Shown in pieces: positions 14,557 through 20,993 of a DNA stretch of 22,123 bases. Origin of the DNA: UBA10161 sp038891035 (GTDB lineage Archaea; Micrarchaeota; Micrarchaeia; Anstonellales; Anstonellaceae); assembly GCA_038891035.1 (NCBI GenBank), contig JAWAEW010000014.1, positions 1 to 22,123 on the forward strand, given 5' to 3'. The notes under the pieces were generated by a model. The model searched no databases. It was not told the DNA's origin and worked only from the letters and a program-made list of their open reading frames with translations. The position numbers and the translations under genes are program-made. Within the stretch, counting starts at the first letter, position 1, and each line of letters begins with the position of its first letter.

Positions 14557-14575
14557 TGTGCTTGCTTGGAAAATT

Positions 14576-14588
14576 ACATTCAAAAGCT
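14576..14588. promoter_or_regulatory. Possible shared core promoter between nnrD and purF
   Basis: The midpoint of the 51-nt gap between ATG 14556 (minus) and ATG 14608 (plus) is 14582, about 26 nt from both. The sequence there (ACATTCAAAAGC) is only a weak TATA match in either direction, but the geometry fits the other divergent pairs in the window. Confidence 0.35.
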
Positions 14589-14607
14589 TTTGGGCGAAAT
14601 TAAAAAT

Positions 14608-16062
14608 ATGGGAAGCCAAAAGAAAGAATACTGCGGGGTATTTGGCATATACTCATTTTCCTCAAGCGAGATTGCACACCAGATATACTTGGGCCTGATG
14701 AACCTTCAGCATCGAGGCCAGGATTCAGCAGGGGCTGCAACTTCTAATGGAAAGGAGCTTTTCAGCATAAAAGGGCTTGGGCTGGTTTCCGACGTCTTCA
14801 CGCCAGAGTCCATAAAGAGCCTCAAAGGCTTTGCAGGAATAGGGCATGTGCGCTACCCAACAATTGGGGCAGGTGGCGTAGAGGATGCCCAGCCATTCGT
14901 GGCTTCTTTGGGGAACAAGTCATTTGCGCTTGCCCACAATGGCAATCTTTCAAACTATGGCAAAGTGCGAAAAGAAATGGAGCAACAAGGTCATAAATTC
15001 AGCTCAAGCTGCGACGCAGAGCTTATCTTGGCAGTCTTTGTGCAAGCTTACAAAAAGCACAATGATTGGTTTTTGGCAATACAGGAGCTGATGAAGAAGT
15101 TGGATGGAGCATATTCTGTTGTTATCGTAAGCAACCAAGGTGAGCTTGCAGCATTTCGCGACCCTCTTGCGATCCGGCCGCTATGCTTTGGCAGAAGCAA
15201 GGAAGAAATCGTCTTTGCCTCAGAGTCGGTAGCCCTTGATATAGTCTCGTGTAAACTTGAAGGTGATTTGCAGCCAGGAGAAGTTGTCTTGGTTTCTCCT
15301 GCTGGCATCAAAAGAAACCAATTAGCAGGAAAATCCCAACACAAGCACTGCATGTTTGAATATGTCTATTTTTCTCGCCCAGACTCAAAATTGGACGGAA
15401 GATGGGTCTATGAAGTTCGCTATAAGCTTGGGAAGGCGCTTGCAAAGGCAGCACCAGTAAAAGCAGACATCGTGGTGCCAGTACCAGACACTGCAAGAAG
15501 CGCTGTAGAAGGATATTCTGCAGAAAGCGGAATTCCAGTTGCGGAAGGACTGATTAAAAATAGGTATGTCGGCCGGACATTTATCATGCCTTCGCAGCAA
15601 AAGAGAGCAGATGCTGTGCGGCTCAAGCTGAATGCGGTGCGAAACATACTCGAAGGGAAAAGAGTGGTGCTTATAGATGATTCAATAGTGAGGGGCACCA
15701 CTATGGGTCCAATAGTAAAGCTAGTGAGGGATGCAGGAGCAAAGGAGATACACTTGAGAATCACCTGCCCTCCAATTATCGGGCCGTGTTTTTATGGAAT
15801 CGACCTTCCAACATATAGTGAATTGGTGGCTGCAAACAAGAGCGTAGAAGAGATAAGGAAAATGGTTGGTGCAGATTCCCTTGTGTACCAATCTGTGCAG
15901 GATTTAGTGGATGCAATAGGAATAGGAAAAGAAAACCTTTGCCTTGGATGCATCACACAAAGGTATCCTACAGCTTTCGGCCAGAAGCTTTCAGAAAAAA
16001 TGAAGCAAGCCCACAAAGAAGGCAAGGAGGGGGGAGTTCGTGTTTGGGAGGAGCAAAGCTGA
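14608..16062 (+). CDS. purF: Amidophosphoribosyltransferase
   Basis: A 484-aa enzyme of the first committed purine synthesis step (PRPP + Gln to phosphoribosylamine). The Ntn glutaminase nucleophile is Cys9 (YCGVFGIY), so an eight-residue propeptide (MGSQKKEY) must be removed. NLQHRGQDSAG, GHVRYPTIG and LAHNGNLSN are glutaminase motifs. VVLIDDSIVRGTT (353-365) is the PRPP-binding loop. Cys248, Cys394, Cys445 and Cys448 (NLCLGC) match the four Fe-S ligands of the Bacillus-type enzyme, so an oxygen-sensitive [4Fe-4S] cluster is expected. The frame is open upstream to 14467, overlapping nnrD; ATG 14608 gives the normal N-terminus. The gene runs into the PadR-like gene with a 23-nt overlap. Confidence 0.95.
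   Translation: MGSQKKEYCGVFGIYSFSSSEIAHQIYLGLMNLQHRGQDSAGAATSNGKELFSIKGLGLVSDVFTPESIKSLKGFAGIGHVRYPTIGAGGVEDAQPFVASLGNKSFALAHNGNLSNYGKVRKEMEQQGHKFSSSCDAELILAVFVQAYKKHNDWFLAIQELMKKLDGAYSVVIVSNQGELAAFRDPLAIRPLCFGRSKEEIVFASESVALDIVSCKLEGDLQPGEVVLVSPAGIKRNQLAGKSQHKHCMFEYVYFSRPDSKLDGRWVYEVRYKLGKALAKAAPVKADIVVPVPDTARSAVEGYSAESGIPVAEGLIKNRYVGRTFIMPSQQKRADAVRLKLNAVRNILEGKRVVLIDDSIVRGTTMGPIVKLVRDAGAKEIHLRITCPPIIGPCFYGIDLPTYSELVAANKSVEEIRKMVGADSLVYQSVQDLVDAIGIGKENLCLGCITQRYPTAFGQKLSEKMKQAHKEGKEGGVRVWEEQS
16024..16035 (+). promoter_or_regulatory. Shine-Dalgarno for the GTG-started PadR gene
   Basis: AAGGAGGGGGGAG inside the last codons of purF, about 5 nt before GTG 16040. It supports the GTG start and a 23-nt overlap with purF. 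Confidence 0.65.
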
Positions 16063-16369
16063 GCATCATTCCAAGCCTTTCAGCCGCCTTAGAAGGCTTC
16101 TTTCGCACGGCAATCTCTGGATTTATATCCTCTCTCTAATGAAAAGGAAAAAAGTATATGCCTATGCTCTGCCTCAGCACATATTTTCGAAGTTCGGCTT
16201 TTTGCCATCTAAGCTTATGATATACTTTGTGCTTTATAAGTTGGAGTCAGAAGGCCTTATTGCATCTTCATTTGAGGAGAGGCGCAAATATTACGCACTT
16301 ACAAGGAAAGGCAAACAAGAACTTTTGAGAGCAAAAAAATTCCTTGCACAGCTTTCAAGGAGGCTTTGA
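16040..16369 (+). CDS. PadR-like winged-helix transcription regulator
   Basis: A 109-aa single-domain protein. NLWIYILSLMKRKKVYAYAL, then LPSKLMIYFVLYKLESEGLI and RRKYYALTRKGKQELLRAK, matches the PadR winged helix: first helix, recognition region, wing with a YxLTxxGxxxL signature, and final helix. The C-terminal four-helix effector domain of longer PadR proteins is missing, so dimerisation would use the last helix. The start is GTG at 16040, supported by a strong ribosome-binding site. It overlaps purF by 23 nt and ends 2 nt before the AK6-like start, so the three genes form one transcript. Its target is unknown; autoregulation or purine control are guesses. Confidence 0.78.
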   Translation: MFGRSKAEHHSKPFSRLRRLLSHGNLWIYILSLMKRKKVYAYALPQHIFSKFGFLPSKLMIYFVLYKLESEGLIASSFEERRKYYALTRKGKQELLRAKKFLAQLSRRL

Positions 16370-16371
16370 AG

Positions 16372-16950
16372 ATGGGCAAAAAAGCAATACTTCTTACAGG
16401 TGTGCCAGGAACAGGCAAGACCACCGCCGCAAAGCTTGCAGCCAAGGTGCTTGGGGCAAAGGTGATACAAATAAACCAACTGGTCGAATCTGAACAACTT
16501 TACTCTCGTGTTGATTCAGATGGAGCAAAGGTAGTGCGGCTTGGGTTGCTCAAAGAAACAATCTGCCAGGCAATAAAGCAAAGCAGTCTGCCTGCGATCA
16601 TCGAAGGCCATCTTGGCTGCGAAATCCGTCTGCCCGTCCAAAAAGTAATAGTGCTTCGATGCCATCCCAAAATCCTGCGAAGAAGGCTTGCAAAAAGGAA
16701 ATACTCTCATCAGAAGATATCCTCAAATGTGCTTTCAGAATGCCTAGATTATTGTACAGTGCTTTCTGAAAAAAACTATGGCAGAAGGAAAGTTTGGGAA
16801 ATTGATACGACTTCTCTTTCAAAAAAGCAGGTGGCACAGGAGATTGTAGCAATATTTGGCGGCAAGAAAAAAGGCAAGCCCGTATCTTTTCCTGATGCTT
16901 TTGAGCAGGAAGCAATTACATCTGCGAAGCTGAAAAAATTGCTTTCTTAA
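16372..16950 (+). CDS. Adenylate kinase AK6/Fap7-family protein
   Basis: A 192-aa P-loop NTPase. LLTGVPGTGKTTAAKLAA contains the Walker A motif (10-18). VIQINQLVESEQLYSRVDSD, AIIEGHLG and VLRCHPKILRRRLAKRKYSHQKISSNV (in pieces) are characteristic of AK6 (Fap7/hCINAP), an adenylate kinase/ATPase needed for small-subunit rRNA maturation in eukaryotes; archaeal Fap7 binds uS11. The VDSDGAK segment partly departs from the usual acidic consensus. TTG at 16366 could also start the frame, but ATG 16372 has GGAGG 9 nt upstream and is preferred. The C-terminal 40 residues are an extension rich in Lys. Its stop overlaps that of the convergent gene. Confidence 0.85.
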   Translation: MGKKAILLTGVPGTGKTTAAKLAAKVLGAKVIQINQLVESEQLYSRVDSDGAKVVRLGLLKETICQAIKQSSLPAIIEGHLGCEIRLPVQKVIVLRCHPKILRRRLAKRKYSHQKISSNVLSECLDYCTVLSEKNYGRRKVWEIDTTSLSKKQVAQEIVAIFGGKKKGKPVSFPDAFEQEAITSAKLKKLLS

Positions 16951-17210
16951 AGGCCTGCAAAATCAGATTCTTTCTTTCCTTTTGGGAAAACCTTGCCACT
17001 TGGAGATAAAACAGGTAAGGAATACTCTTCTGCAATTCTTATAAGCTCCTGCAAATCCACAAAGCGCTCTGCCACCAAATAAGGGATTTTTCCTGCAGGC
17101 GAATCCAACCGTTTTATCTTGAATTCGACCAGCTGGAACATACCTGCCCTTTTGCAACGAATCTGAACTTCTCCTTTCTCGAGGGCCTCCTGCTGCAATT
17201 CCTTGCTCAT
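16947..17210 (-). CDS. Small hypothetical protein
   Basis: An 87-aa protein that I do not recognise. It starts with an acidic helix (KELQQEALEKGE), then a beta-rich part (VQIRCKRAGMFQLVEFKIKRL) and a helix (FVDLQELIRIAEEYSL), ending in a short basic tail. No motif, signal peptide or membrane segment is seen. Its start overlaps the stop of the upstream 64-aa gene by 4 nt (ATGA), so the two are translationally coupled downstream of tRNA-Gln. Its stop shares the palindrome TTAA with the stop of the convergent AK6 gene. The coupling supports it being real. Confidence 0.6.
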   Translation of the reverse strand: MSKELQQEALEKGEVQIRCKRAGMFQLVEFKIKRLDSPAGKIPYLVAERFVDLQELIRIAEEYSLPVLSPSGKVFPKGKKESDFAGL

Positions 17211-17401
17211 AAAATCCCTTTCAAAAAAATATACACAACATAAATAGGCGCCCCGCTTTGGTCATATTCTTTCTCTATTTCTACCTTTTCGCCTTTGCGC
17301 TCATACATTTTTGCAACTTCCAATGCCGCATTCTTGTACTGTGTCATATACACTGCTTTCTTCCCAATCTCTTCTTTCTTGCCTCGCCTAGATTTGCCCA
17401 T
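17207..17401 (-). CDS. Small basic hypothetical protein
   Basis: A 64-aa, Lys-rich protein: MGKSRRGKKEEIGKKAVYM, a helix (YKNAALEVAKMYERKGEK), then two strands (VEIEKEYD and PIYVVYIFLKGIL). Family not recognised. The frame runs upstream through the tRNA-Gln gene to 17488, but ATG 17401 lies 15 nt after the tRNA 3' end with an AAGGCG ribosome-binding site, so it was chosen. The mRNA is probably processed from a transcript that also carries the tRNA. Small size, basic N-terminus and company suggest a nucleic-acid or ribosome-associated role, but this is a guess. Confidence 0.58.
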   Translation of the reverse strand: MGKSRRGKKEEIGKKAVYMTQYKNAALEVAKMYERKGEKVEIEKEYDQSGAPIYVVYIFLKGIL

Positions 17402-17416
17402 TCTTATACGCCTTAA

Positions 17417-17502
17417 TAGCCCCAATCGGATTCGAACCGATGTCCCGAGGTCTCTCCACTCTGACCAGAGCCTCGTGTCCTTGACCACTAGACGATGGGG
17501 CT
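17417..17502 (-). tRNA. trnQ: tRNA-Gln (CUG anticodon) with 13-nt intron
   Basis: The minus strand folds as acceptor AGCCCCA/TGGGGCT with discriminator A (no encoded CCA), D-arm GTC...GAC, anticodon stem CGAGG/CCTCG, and T-arm ATCGG-TTCGAAT-CCGAT. The A1-U72 pair is typical of archaeal tRNA-Gln. The anticodon region between the stems is 20 nt instead of 7. Removing 13 nt at the canonical 37/38 site leaves the loop CUCUGGA with anticodon CUG, as in archaeal tRNA-Gln. The 86-nt gene thus gives a 73-nt mature tRNA. A TATA-like CTTATTTAAA (17541-17550) lies about 42 nt upstream of the tRNA 5' end. Confidence 0.92.
17452..17464 (-). other. tRNA-Gln intron (position 37/38)
   Basis: TCAGAGTGGAGAG. 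The splice motif is visible: exon CUCU (32-35) pairs with intron GGAG as the 4-bp central helix. GG^T forms the 5' bulge and AG^A the 3' bulge, directly next to the anticodon stem. The inner helix is weak or absent, i.e. a relaxed bulge-helix form cut by the archaeal tRNA splicing endonuclease. Confidence 0.85.
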
Positions 17503-17540
17503 GTCACTTTTGACTGCCAATTTCCTATCGTTGCATACAT

Positions 17541-17550
17541 TTTAAATAAG
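17541..17550 (-). promoter_or_regulatory. TATA box for tRNA-Gln and downstream small genes
   Basis: Minus-strand CTTATTTAAA. Transcription would start near 17519, about 17 nt before the tRNA. A separate A/T-rich element (about 17554-17569, plus strand) lies about 26-30 nt before the GTG of the PLD-like gene. Confidence 0.45.
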
Positions 17551-17593
17551 AATCTAAAATAAAAAATACTCAAAAATATGGTCTGGTTTTTTT

Positions 17594-18190
17594 GTGAAAA
17601 TTGAAATAATCCATCAGCCGCTGAGTTTTGAAAACAAAGGAACCACTATTTTTGATCATCTGAGGCAAATAGTTCAGTTTGCCATAAACTTTGCAGGAAA
17701 GCTCAGCTGGAAAACCCTAATTGGCCATGCCTCAAAAGCAGGAATAGAGTTAATACGCCCTTCCTTGGAGGAATTTCTCAGCTATGACTCAACAGTCAGC
17801 TTCACTATAAGATTAGACTACGACAAAGATATGTTCAAAACAGTAAAGAAATTGTGGTCGTTGCAAAATGAAATTCAGCAGAAATTCTCGCCGAATAGGT
17901 TCGAAATCAATATTTTTCTTAGCCCAAACAAAAAAGAAATTCTTCATATAAAGATGCATTGGCTTTCTGCGCAAAACACCAACGATGAACGCCACTATAT
18001 ACTTTTTGGCTCTCCTAATCTTTCAAGTGGTGGTCTAAGAAAAAATGCTGAGCTTGCAGCCTGCCTGCATCTAAGCAGAAAAGACAAAGAGCAAATTGTG
18101 CAATTTGAAAAAATATGGGAAAAGTATAAAACAAGCAAAAACAGCATTCCTCTCAGTAAATATATTCATTCTAACCTTTTGTGGCACTAG
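17594..18190 (+). CDS. PLD-like domain protein with a single variant HKD motif
   Basis: A 198-aa protein. The C-terminal part contains LHIKMHW...LFGSPNLSSGGLRKNAEL, the His-x-Lys ... Gly-Ser-x-Asn pattern of phospholipase D-like nucleases. The acidic residue normally 4 after the Lys is not there; a 7-residue insertion brings an Asp/Glu (NTNDERHY) about 7 residues before GSPN. Only one HKD is present, so a catalytic enzyme would have to dimerise, as bacterial Nuc does. The N-terminal 100 residues resemble a small alpha/beta domain. The start is GTG 17594, possibly leaderless; no ribosome-binding site is seen. The stop overlaps the nadC stop by 4 nt. Substrate unknown. Confidence 0.62.
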   Translation: MKIEIIHQPLSFENKGTTIFDHLRQIVQFAINFAGKLSWKTLIGHASKAGIELIRPSLEEFLSYDSTVSFTIRLDYDKDMFKTVKKLWSLQNEIQQKFSPNRFEINIFLSPNKKEILHIKMHWLSAQNTNDERHYILFGSPNLSSGGLRKNAELAACLHLSRKDKEQIVQFEKIWEKYKTSKNSIPLSKYIHSNLLWH

Positions 18191-19059
18191 CCCTCTTCAA
18201 TTTCAAGTGAAAGGTCTGCAGGCTTTGCTTCAAGAATAAGCTTGCTGGTGGAAACAAAATCTGCGCCTGCCTCAAAGTACTTGGCAGCAGTTCGCATTGT
18301 TATGCCCCCAGAGGCCTCTATAATGATTTTTGGATTTTCCTGTCTTGCAGCTATGGCAATCTTGCTGAATCTTTTCCACCCAACATTGTCAATCAAAATA
18401 GCATCTGCCCCACATTTTGCCGCAAAGGCAGCCTCTTTTTCAGAGGACACTTCAACTTCTACAAATCTTCCTTTAGGAAAAGAGGAAATTGCTACACAGA
18501 TTGCATCTTCAATTCTTCCCATTCTTTTTCTTATCATTGCAAGATGATTGTCCTTTACAAGTATGCCATCTGCAAGTGACAGCCGATGGGTCAAGCACCC
18601 ACCAACCAAAACTGCCCTTTTGCAAGAATCCGAAAGTCCAGGATATGTTTTTCTTGTGGCTGCCACTTTCCATTTGCCATACTTTTGTGCTGCCTTCCTG
18701 CTTGCAGTAGCTATTCCAGAAAGAACCATCAGAAAATTCAGAGCCACCCTTTCACAGGCAAGAATCGCCCGACAATTCCCGTAAAGTTGGCATACAACCT
18801 GGCCTTTCTTCACTTCATCCCCTTCTGAAGAATTCCATTTGCAAGAAACTTTTTTTGAAGAAAATATCTCATTTGCTTCAAAAGTACCGCACAGTACAAA
18901 ATCCGATTTTGCCACAATCCTTGCACGGCATCTTTCATTTCTTTTAATGCAAAATACGGATGTAATGTCCTTTGATGCATCCTGTCTCAATGCTTCAAGT
19001 GCTGCCTTCTTTGCATTTTTGCCAGACGGTTTGCGCAAAAAGAATTTTTCCAGCCTCAC
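18187..19059 (-). CDS. nadC: Nicotinate-nucleotide pyrophosphorylase (quinolinate phosphoribosyltransferase)
   Basis: A 290-aa enzyme converting quinolinate and PRPP to nicotinate mononucleotide in de novo NAD synthesis. Motifs: ALRQDASKDITS at the N-terminus, ALNFLMVLSGIAT, AATRKTYPGLSDSCKRAVLVGG, then THRLSLADGILVKDNHL (substrate-binding Arg/Lys/His residues), and IIEASGGITMRTA near the C-terminus. The usual L-E-K after PGL is D-S-C-K, a mild deviation. An upstream TTG at 19077 would add six residues; GTG 19059 is preferred because the TATA element at 19078-19090 is about 25 nt upstream, giving a leaderless mRNA that starts MRLEKFFLRK. Divergent from the antiporter gene. Confidence 0.93.
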   Translation of the reverse strand: MRLEKFFLRKPSGKNAKKAALEALRQDASKDITSVFCIKRNERCRARIVAKSDFVLCGTFEANEIFSSKKVSCKWNSSEGDEVKKGQVVCQLYGNCRAILACERVALNFLMVLSGIATASRKAAQKYGKWKVAATRKTYPGLSDSCKRAVLVGGCLTHRLSLADGILVKDNHLAMIRKRMGRIEDAICVAISSFPKGRFVEVEVSSEKEAAFAAKCGADAILIDNVGWKRFSKIAIAARQENPKIIIEASGGITMRTAAKYFEAGADFVSTSKLILEAKPADLSLEIEEG

Positions 19060-19077
19060 GAATTTATTTGGCGGCAA

Positions 19078-19090
19078 TTTATTATATTTA
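19078..19090. promoter_or_regulatory. Shared TATA element between nadC and antiporter gene
   Basis: TTTATTATATTTA is centred at 19084. It is 25 nt from the nadC GTG (19059, minus) and 24 nt from the antiporter ATG (19108, plus). It reads as a TATA box on both strands and implies leaderless transcripts in both directions from a 48-nt gap. Confidence 0.65.
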
Positions 19091-19107
19091 GCTTGGGAAT
19101 TTGCCTC

Positions 19108-20271
19108 ATGGCAGGTGAAGAGGAGGCAATTGGTGCGCTTGGCCTTCTTATCCTGATTGGTCTGGCAAGCAGACTTTTCCTCAAAAAGACAGGGCTTTCA
19201 GACCTTTTCATTTTGATGCTGGTTGGAATAGCAGCAGGCCTATTTATTCCAGCCCAAACGATACAGGCGCTTTCGGCATTTGCTCTGCCTTTTGCAGCAA
19301 TTACACTTTTCATGATAATACTTGGTGAAGGGCTGAACATTTCAATAGAGCATGCAAAGCACCTGCATAAGGCACTGCTTTTGGGAGTGCTTTCCTTCTT
19401 CTTTTCATTCCTTTCTATTTTCGTCATCCTTAATTTTGCAATCCGCGCAGAGCTTTTTGTCTTGCTTACTGTAGCTTCAATTTTTGGTGGAATTGCACCA
19501 GAGCTTGCATTAAGCGTCATTTCAGGATTAGGCAGAGGCAAAGAGGCAGCTGCAATAGGTGAGCTTGAAGCAGTATTTTCTGATGCTCTTTCAATTATGC
19601 TTGCATTAGTCTCCCTTTCAGCTGCAATTTCTGGCAAAGAGCCTCAGTTCCTTCCATTTGAGCTTGCTTTTGAGGTGCTGCTTTCGGTTGCGGCAGGAGC
19701 AGTTTTTGCTGCATTCTGGAAAGCATTTTTGTTTAAAAGCGAGGAAGAACATCAACATCTTCTGGTAATTGGGCTTGCAGCAATTCTTTATGCCATGAGC
19801 GGGTTATTAGGTGCAAATGGAGTAATTTCAGTATTTATCTTTGCATTCTTTTTGGGCAATCTTTCCCACCCATCAATCAATGAAATGAGAAGATTCCAAT
19901 TCGAACTTTCATTTTTCCTGAGAACTTTCTTTTTTGTTTATCTTGGGATGCTGCTATTCCATTCTCCAAAGCCTCTTGAGCTTGCAACAATTGCCCTTGC
20001 CTGTTCACTTACGCTTGCCTTTTTTCGACTTGTCTGCACAAGGCTTGCTCTTTTTATTGCCCCAGAAGCAAAAGAAGAAAGAATACTCGAATTTATCTCT
20101 GGCAGAGGGCTAACCTCTGCAGTGCTTTCAGTGTTTGCACACCAAAAATTTACCTCTCACGGCATTTCATCAATAGACCTTCCATTGTTTGCTCTTTTTG
20201 TAATTTTCTTCACTAACGCAATCTCAGCATTTCTGCTTTTTAAGAAAAGAAAGCTCAAAGCAGCCGGTTGA
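19108..20271 (+). CDS. Cation/proton antiporter (CPA1-like)
   Basis: A 387-aa integral membrane protein with about 11-12 hydrophobic helices and no cytoplasmic RCK domain. NhaP-like features: a helix ending LGEGLNIS after LFMII, the EAVFSDALSIM segment (about 154-163, corresponding to the ESxxNDxxxxV motif), and ISGRGLTSAVLSV near the C-terminus (corresponding to GxRGxxxxxL). The usual TDP motif on the unwound helix reads IAP (129-131), and ND reads SD, so key residues differ from the well-studied sodium/proton exchangers. Function as an ion/proton antiporter is likely, but ion and stoichiometry are unclear. ATG 19108 is chosen over TTG 19093 by TATA spacing. The last 17 nt overlap the convergent gene. 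Confidence 0.8.
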   Translation: MAGEEEAIGALGLLILIGLASRLFLKKTGLSDLFILMLVGIAAGLFIPAQTIQALSAFALPFAAITLFMIILGEGLNISIEHAKHLHKALLLGVLSFFFSFLSIFVILNFAIRAELFVLLTVASIFGGIAPELALSVISGLGRGKEAAAIGELEAVFSDALSIMLALVSLSAAISGKEPQFLPFELAFEVLLSVAAGAVFAAFWKAFLFKSEEEHQHLLVIGLAAILYAMSGLLGANGVISVFIFAFFLGNLSHPSINEMRRFQFELSFFLRTFFFVYLGMLLFHSPKPLELATIALACSLTLAFFRLVCTRLALFIAPEAKEERILEFISGRGLTSAVLSVFAHQKFTSHGISSIDLPLFALFVIFFTNAISAFLLFKKRKLKAAG

Positions 20272-20938
20272 TTTTGTCCTTGTGCTTCTTTGCAACCTCA
20301 GCAACCACGTCCTTTAGGCCAAGTCCGATTGCAATTGCAAGGCCCAGTCCAACTGCAATTGCAAATGCAGAAAGGAGCACCAGGAAAGACCAAATCAGAA
20401 GAGAGGGGTCTGCCGCAGGCAAAAGCAGTGGCAAAGCAATCACAAGTGCATTGTACGCTATGAAAATCTCTACTAGAATAGCAAGGGAATTGGCAAACGG
20501 TATCTTTTTGCTTTCTTTCATTTTGTCAGTTATGTAGTCTCCTGCCATGAGCGCAGCCATCAAGATTATTACTCCTTGAAGCAGCATGGGTAAATACCCA
20601 ATTGCTTGCAGGGCAATTGTGCTTATTAGGCCAATCTTGACTACATCAGCAGCAATTCCCAGAAAAGCCACCATTATGTACAGCTTCAAAAGCGTCACGG
20701 CGATTCCACTGAATGTAAAGCCCAAAAATGCATCATGCACGCCGTGGCTTTCTAAGAATTTCTCCAGGCGTATCCTTGCAAAAAACTCTTTGAGTGCATT
20801 CCCAAGAAGATAAGCAACGCCCCAGCCTATTGCAAGAATCACAACCAGTATGGCAAAAGCAGCCACCCCTTCAAGCAAATTGCCTACAAACCCGCTTGCA
20901 CCAGTGGCAAACTTGTCAAGCGCCATTTCAAACACCAT
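20255..20938 (-). CDS. Membrane protein with conserved TM-helix repeats (MscS-associated type)
   Basis: A 227-aa protein with about five hydrophobic helices and a short basic C-terminus (KKHKDKINRLL). The arrangement of helix, RIRLEKFLESHGVHDAFLGFTFSG and helix with GLISTIALQAIGYLPMLLQGVIILM (in pieces) resembles the conserved TM-helix domain found alone or upstream of mechanosensitive channel (MscS) modules. No MscS pore or beta domain is present. TTG 20944 and ATG 20926 are possible starts; ATG 20938 is preferred because GGTGA lies 6 nt upstream and the TATA box at 20971-20980 predicts a start near 20949. Function unknown; osmotic or envelope roles are an inference. Confidence 0.7.
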   Translation of the reverse strand: MVFEMALDKFATGASGFVGNLLEGVAAFAILVVILAIGWGVAYLLGNALKEFFARIRLEKFLESHGVHDAFLGFTFSGIAVTLLKLYIMVAFLGIAADVVKIGLISTIALQAIGYLPMLLQGVIILMAALMAGDYITDKMKESKKIPFANSLAILVEIFIAYNALVIALPLLLPAADPSLLIWSFLVLLSAFAIAVGLGLAIAIGLGLKDVVAEVAKKHKDKINRLL

Positions 20939-20970
20939 AACCAATCACCAAAGAAAAAGCTCCTGGTTTC

Positions 20971-20980
20971 TATATAAAAG
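20971..20980 (-). promoter_or_regulatory. TATA box for the TM-helix protein gene
   Basis: Minus-strand CTTTTATATA, in the 55-nt gap after the upstream minus-strand gene. The predicted start near 20949 gives an 11-nt leader made up almost exactly of TGGTGATTGGTT, which contains the ribosome-binding site. Confidence 0.65.
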
Positions 20981-20993
20981 TTTCTCTTGAAGC

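Noticed and set aside
14467..14607. N-terminal extension of PurF to 14467
   Set aside because: It overlaps nnrD on the other strand and would place the nucleophile Cys far inside the protein; a short propeptide from ATG 14608 is normal.
17417..17502. tRNA-Glu identity
   Set aside because: The body resembles Glu/Gln tRNAs, but after removing the 13-nt intron the loop is CUCUGGA with anticodon CUG, and A1-U72 is the archaeal Gln pair.
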